Shown here piece after piece: positions 61,890 through 64,000 of a stretch of 64,000 nt of DNA. Where the stretch lies: the NCBI GenBank assembly GCA_965207125.1, contig OZ242263.1, forward strand, positions 930,001 through 994,000, in the 5' to 3' direction. Made by a program: the position numbers and the translations under genes. Every line of letters starts with the position of its first letter. Position 1 is the first letter of the stretch. The stretch is from G965207125 sp965207125 (GTDB lineage Bacteria > Pseudomonadota > Alphaproteobacteria > Puniceispirillales > UBA1172). The notes under the pieces are model-generated. The model had not been told where the DNA came from, did not search any database, and saw only the letters and a list, made by a program, of their open reading frames with translations.

Positions 61890-62570
61890 CTACATAACTT
61901 CATCTTCGCGTTTATTGGTCTCGCCATAGCGGCTAAGTGCTGGCGGTTTTAGCCCTTGATAAAGTTCCTCCACCCGTCCGGCGAAAGCACGCGTATGCTC
62001 TAAAAAAAGTGACCGTCCACTGGTATCACTATCCACAAGAAAAGGGCCAAAATCCCGCACGTCAAAAAACCACATGGCTTGCGCTATACCCAAAACGTCA
62101 AGCCAATGAACTTCACGCACACCAACAACCCCCCGTCCTAACAACGCACCCGTGCCATACCCCACAGTTGTGAGATAAACAACACGGCGCGGGGCTAAAA
62201 TCGCACCATAATCCTTTTCAGGCATTCCGCCTTTACCGATGATTATTTTGGTTCCGGTTTTATCGAGCCAGTCCGCCATCCATTTTGAAAATCTGAATGA
62301 GGCCGTGGCGGTAACGCCGCCGATCACATAATTACCTTCCTCATCCTGTGAGGCGGCGGGCGAGCAATGAAAATTGATATTGCTCACTTGGGCCATATCA
62401 GCATAAGGCAGAGCTTCGCCACTCTTCAGCACTCGGTCATAAACGCCTTCCCGTGCGGTATAAATAACGCCATTGAGATAAACAACATCACCCGGTTTTA
62501 ATTTATCCAGATCATCATCGACGACAGGAACATTCAGATGGTGCGTTACCATAGTGGTTTTTTCAGTCAT
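61890..62570 (-). CDS. Class I fumarase-type hydratase, beta subunit
   Basis: 226 residues, C-terminal swivelling domain of the Fe-S fumarase/tartrate dehydratase family as a separate subunit. The catalytic region is near GKGGMPEKDYGAIL. Works with the alpha subunit (4-nt overlap), which carries the Fe-S cluster. Could be fumarate hydratase or a related tartrate- or mesaconate-type hydratase. The long hydrophobic part near GVGVREVHWLDVLGIAQAMWF is a normal buried core for the family. Confidence 0.85.
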   Translation of the reverse strand: MTEKTTMVTHHLNVPVVDDDLDKLKPGDVVYLNGVIYTAREGVYDRVLKSGEALPYADMAQVSNINFHCSPAASQDEEGNYVIGGVTATASFRFSKWMADWLDKTGTKIIIGKGGMPEKDYGAILAPRRVVYLTTVGYGTGALLGRGVVGVREVHWLDVLGIAQAMWFFDVRDFGPFLVDSDTSGRSLFLEHTRAFAGRVEELYQGLKPPALSRYGETNKREDEVM

Positions 62571-63496
62571 TCAACTCCCTCCCTTCGGCTATACGAAGTG
62601 AACCATTTCGGGTCAGTGCGGTAAGCGATCGTGCCATCTGCATGGATTCTAGCAGTAGCGCGGCGTGAAGAAAGGCAGAAACTATGAACACTAACGGGCA
62701 TTCCGCCGGTGTGAGTATAGCCAACTTCTATATGGCAATCCACGACCATCGATGATCCAACAAATCCCATAGCGCCCATACCGATATTATTGCCGAGGGT
62801 GATTAATTCTTCTTCTATTTTAGCAATATCAGGGTCAGGGTTGCGGTCGCCGACCACCCGCAGACAGGCGGCTTGCTTGCCAAGCTGCATAGAGGTGTCT
62901 TTACTCCCCCCGACTCCAACCCCGATAATAGCAGGCTGGCACGCAAGCCCACGCTTGCCGAAAGCGATCAGTGTGTCGAGAAAAAATCTTTTAATGCCAT
63001 CTATTCCGTCACCGGGAAAAAGCATCCGATAATCTGAGCCAAACAACCCGCCTTTATGAACGGTGGTGATATCGACCCAGTCGACGTGAGGCTCAAAGCT
63101 CCATTCTATTTCAGGCGCATTAATGCCGAGATTATTGTTATGCTCGGTGCGCCAGAGCGGATGAACCCGGTTAGGGCGAAGCGGCACGTCATGCGTGGCC
63201 TTCGCGGTGGCGCGGCGAAGCGCGGCTTCAAAGTCGATCATGCTTTCTATTTTGGCCCGGTCGCCGATTTTAACGTAATAGCGCGGCAAGCCGGTATCAG
63301 CACACATCGGACGCCTATCTTCTGTTGCGGCGCGGTAATTATCGAGCATAGCGGATAGGACGAAAGACGACAGGTCACCCGTCTCATGAGCCACCATAGC
63401 TTCTATACCCTCAAGGTAGTCGGCGGGGATATCTATAGCGGCTTTTTTCATGATGGCATAAGCTGCGGTTTCTACAATGCTGTCAGAGATGGTCAT
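62567..63496 (-). CDS. Class I fumarase-type hydratase, alpha subunit
   Basis: 309 residues. Binds a [4Fe-4S] cluster through cysteines seen in MCADTG, LACQPAI and VDCHIE. Interconverts fumarate and malate, or related substrates such as tartrate. Split two-gene form. Overlaps the FAD protein gene upstream by 4 nt and the beta subunit downstream by 4 nt, so all three are one unit, which suggests that the FAD protein's product or substrate is a C4 dicarboxylate. Confidence 0.87.
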   Translation of the reverse strand: MTISDSIVETAAYAIMKKAAIDIPADYLEGIEAMVAHETGDLSSFVLSAMLDNYRAATEDRRPMCADTGLPRYYVKIGDRAKIESMIDFEAALRRATAKATHDVPLRPNRVHPLWRTEHNNNLGINAPEIEWSFEPHVDWVDITTVHKGGLFGSDYRMLFPGDGIDGIKRFFLDTLIAFGKRGLACQPAIIGVGVGGSKDTSMQLGKQAACLRVVGDRNPDPDIAKIEEELITLGNNIGMGAMGFVGSSMVVDCHIEVGYTHTGGMPVSVHSFCLSSRRATARIHADGTIAYRTDPKWFTSYSRREGVE

Positions 63497-64000
63497 CCGG
63501 GCCCTCTTTCATCAGGGGTCATGATCGAGAAACTAACGGGGTTGAGCGAAAGCTCTAATGCATCACCGTGTTGCTTAACGCAGGTGAAGGCAGAGCCGCT
63601 TAGGTCGCCGGTCTCGGGGAAATCCTTGCGGAAATGCGCGCCTCGCGAATCCTCACGCCCACTGGCTGCGAGTGCGATGACTTTTGAGACGGTGATTAAT
63701 GAGTTGAGATTCATCCATTCATGCCATGATATATTAAAAGCTTTATTCTGCGAGCCAAGACCGATATCGAGCAAAGCTTCTGCGTAATCATCGAGTTTTT
63801 CGATCGCTTTGACAAGCCCTTGTGCGTCCCGGGTAATTCCAGCTTCGTCCCACATGGTTTCAGCGAGATCCTGCCTGAGGGCAAAAACATCACCCTGAGG
63901 ACGTGAGAAAGGATGCTCGGCGCGGGCAATAACACGTGAGATCGCGGTATGATCAGGGTCGCGCCAGTTTTTACGATTAGCAACGAAATCTGCCATAGTA
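63493..64000 (-). CDS. C-terminal end of a succinate dehydrogenase/fumarate reductase-type flavoprotein (cut by window)
   Basis: 169 codons including the stop are visible; the frame is open to the window end, so the N-terminal FAD part lies beyond. What is seen resembles the C-terminal helical domain of the fumarate reductase/succinate dehydrogenase/aspartate oxidase group (NLNSLITVSKVIALAA, then SRGAHFRKDFPE, which is the family block bearing the catalytic-domain arginine). The ATG at 63996 is not the real start. It overlaps the fumarase alpha gene by 4 nt. Exact enzyme undecided. Confidence 0.75.
   Translation of the reverse strand, partial: TMADFVANRKNWRDPDHTAISRVIARAEHPFSRPQGDVFALRQDLAETMWDEAGITRDAQGLVKAIEKLDDYAEALLDIGLGSQNKAFNISWHEWMNLNSLITVSKVIALAASGREDSRGAHFRKDFPETGDLSGSAFTCVKQHGDALELSLNPVSFSIMTPDERGPG

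Overview
The window reads as a continuous, gene-dense stretch of an aerobic marine-type alphaproteobacterial chromosome. The gene content resembles that described for the SAR116 (Puniceispirillum-like) group: taurine uptake with cytoplasmic sulfite oxidation (SoeABC), carnitine and betaine breakdown, tandem DMGDH-like oxidases and an alphaproteobacterial bc1 operon. That placement is inference from content; no rRNA lies in the window. I see no tRNA, rRNA, CRISPR array or insertion sequence. No gene-free stretch exceeds 300 bases; the longest (46249-46516) holds a relic of pyruvate kinase.

Layout. 1-6.2 kb (+): housekeeping genes lgt (cut by the window start), midA, pgeF, prs, rplY, pth, ychF. 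6.2-12.7 kb (-): a Cys-rich small protein, petC/petB/petA (cytochrome bc1), hemF, CCA-adding enzyme, small membrane protein, Nudix CoA pyrophosphatase, DUF1285. 12.8-15.5 kb (+): a cysteine-free ArsR regulator, TauE/SafE exporter, its TIGR02186-type partner and a UspA protein. 15.5-17 kb (-): tungstate-type ABC genes tupC and tupB without a binding protein. 17-26.2 kb (-): one long unit of desaturase, TIM-barrel protein, two permeases, double ATPase and two tandem near-duplicate Tat-exported binding proteins. 26.3-28.1 kb (+): quinone oxidoreductase-like and SDR genes. 28.1-33.3 kb (-): tauC (greatly enlarged), tauB, tauA and a taurine/omega-amino acid:pyruvate aminotransferase. 33.5-39 kb (+): pta and soeABC. 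39-45.6 kb (-): MttB-like methyltransferase and two DMGDH-like FAD/GcvT proteins. 45.7-49.2 kb: cyclophilin, an exonuclease flanked by a duplicated pyk 3' end, pyk and an Fe-S scaffold protein. 49.2-55.6 kb (-): carnitine/butyrobetaine operon. 55.7-64 kb: pgi, flavin reductase-like, EamA permease, TPP enzyme, GST, uronate dehydrogenase, two-subunit class I fumarase and the C-terminal end of an FAD protein (cut by the window end).

How the genes fit. Taurine is imported by TauABC and deaminated by the aminotransferase to sulfoacetaldehyde. An Xsc enzyme, not present here, would release sulfite and acetyl phosphate. Pta makes acetyl-CoA, SoeABC oxidises sulfite in the cytoplasm, and TauE may export it. 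The carnitine operon yields glycine betaine, which the MttB-like and DMGDH-like proteins 4 kb away could demethylate one methyl at a time. Only one DNA-binding regulator is recognisable in the whole window.

The most unusual observations are the direct duplication of the pyk 3' end around a phage-like exonuclease gene (possible att scar), the roughly 370-residue N-terminal extension on TauC, the tandem binding-protein duplication in a desaturase/TIM-barrel/ABC operon, and a perfect 21-bp palindrome across two convergent stop codons.
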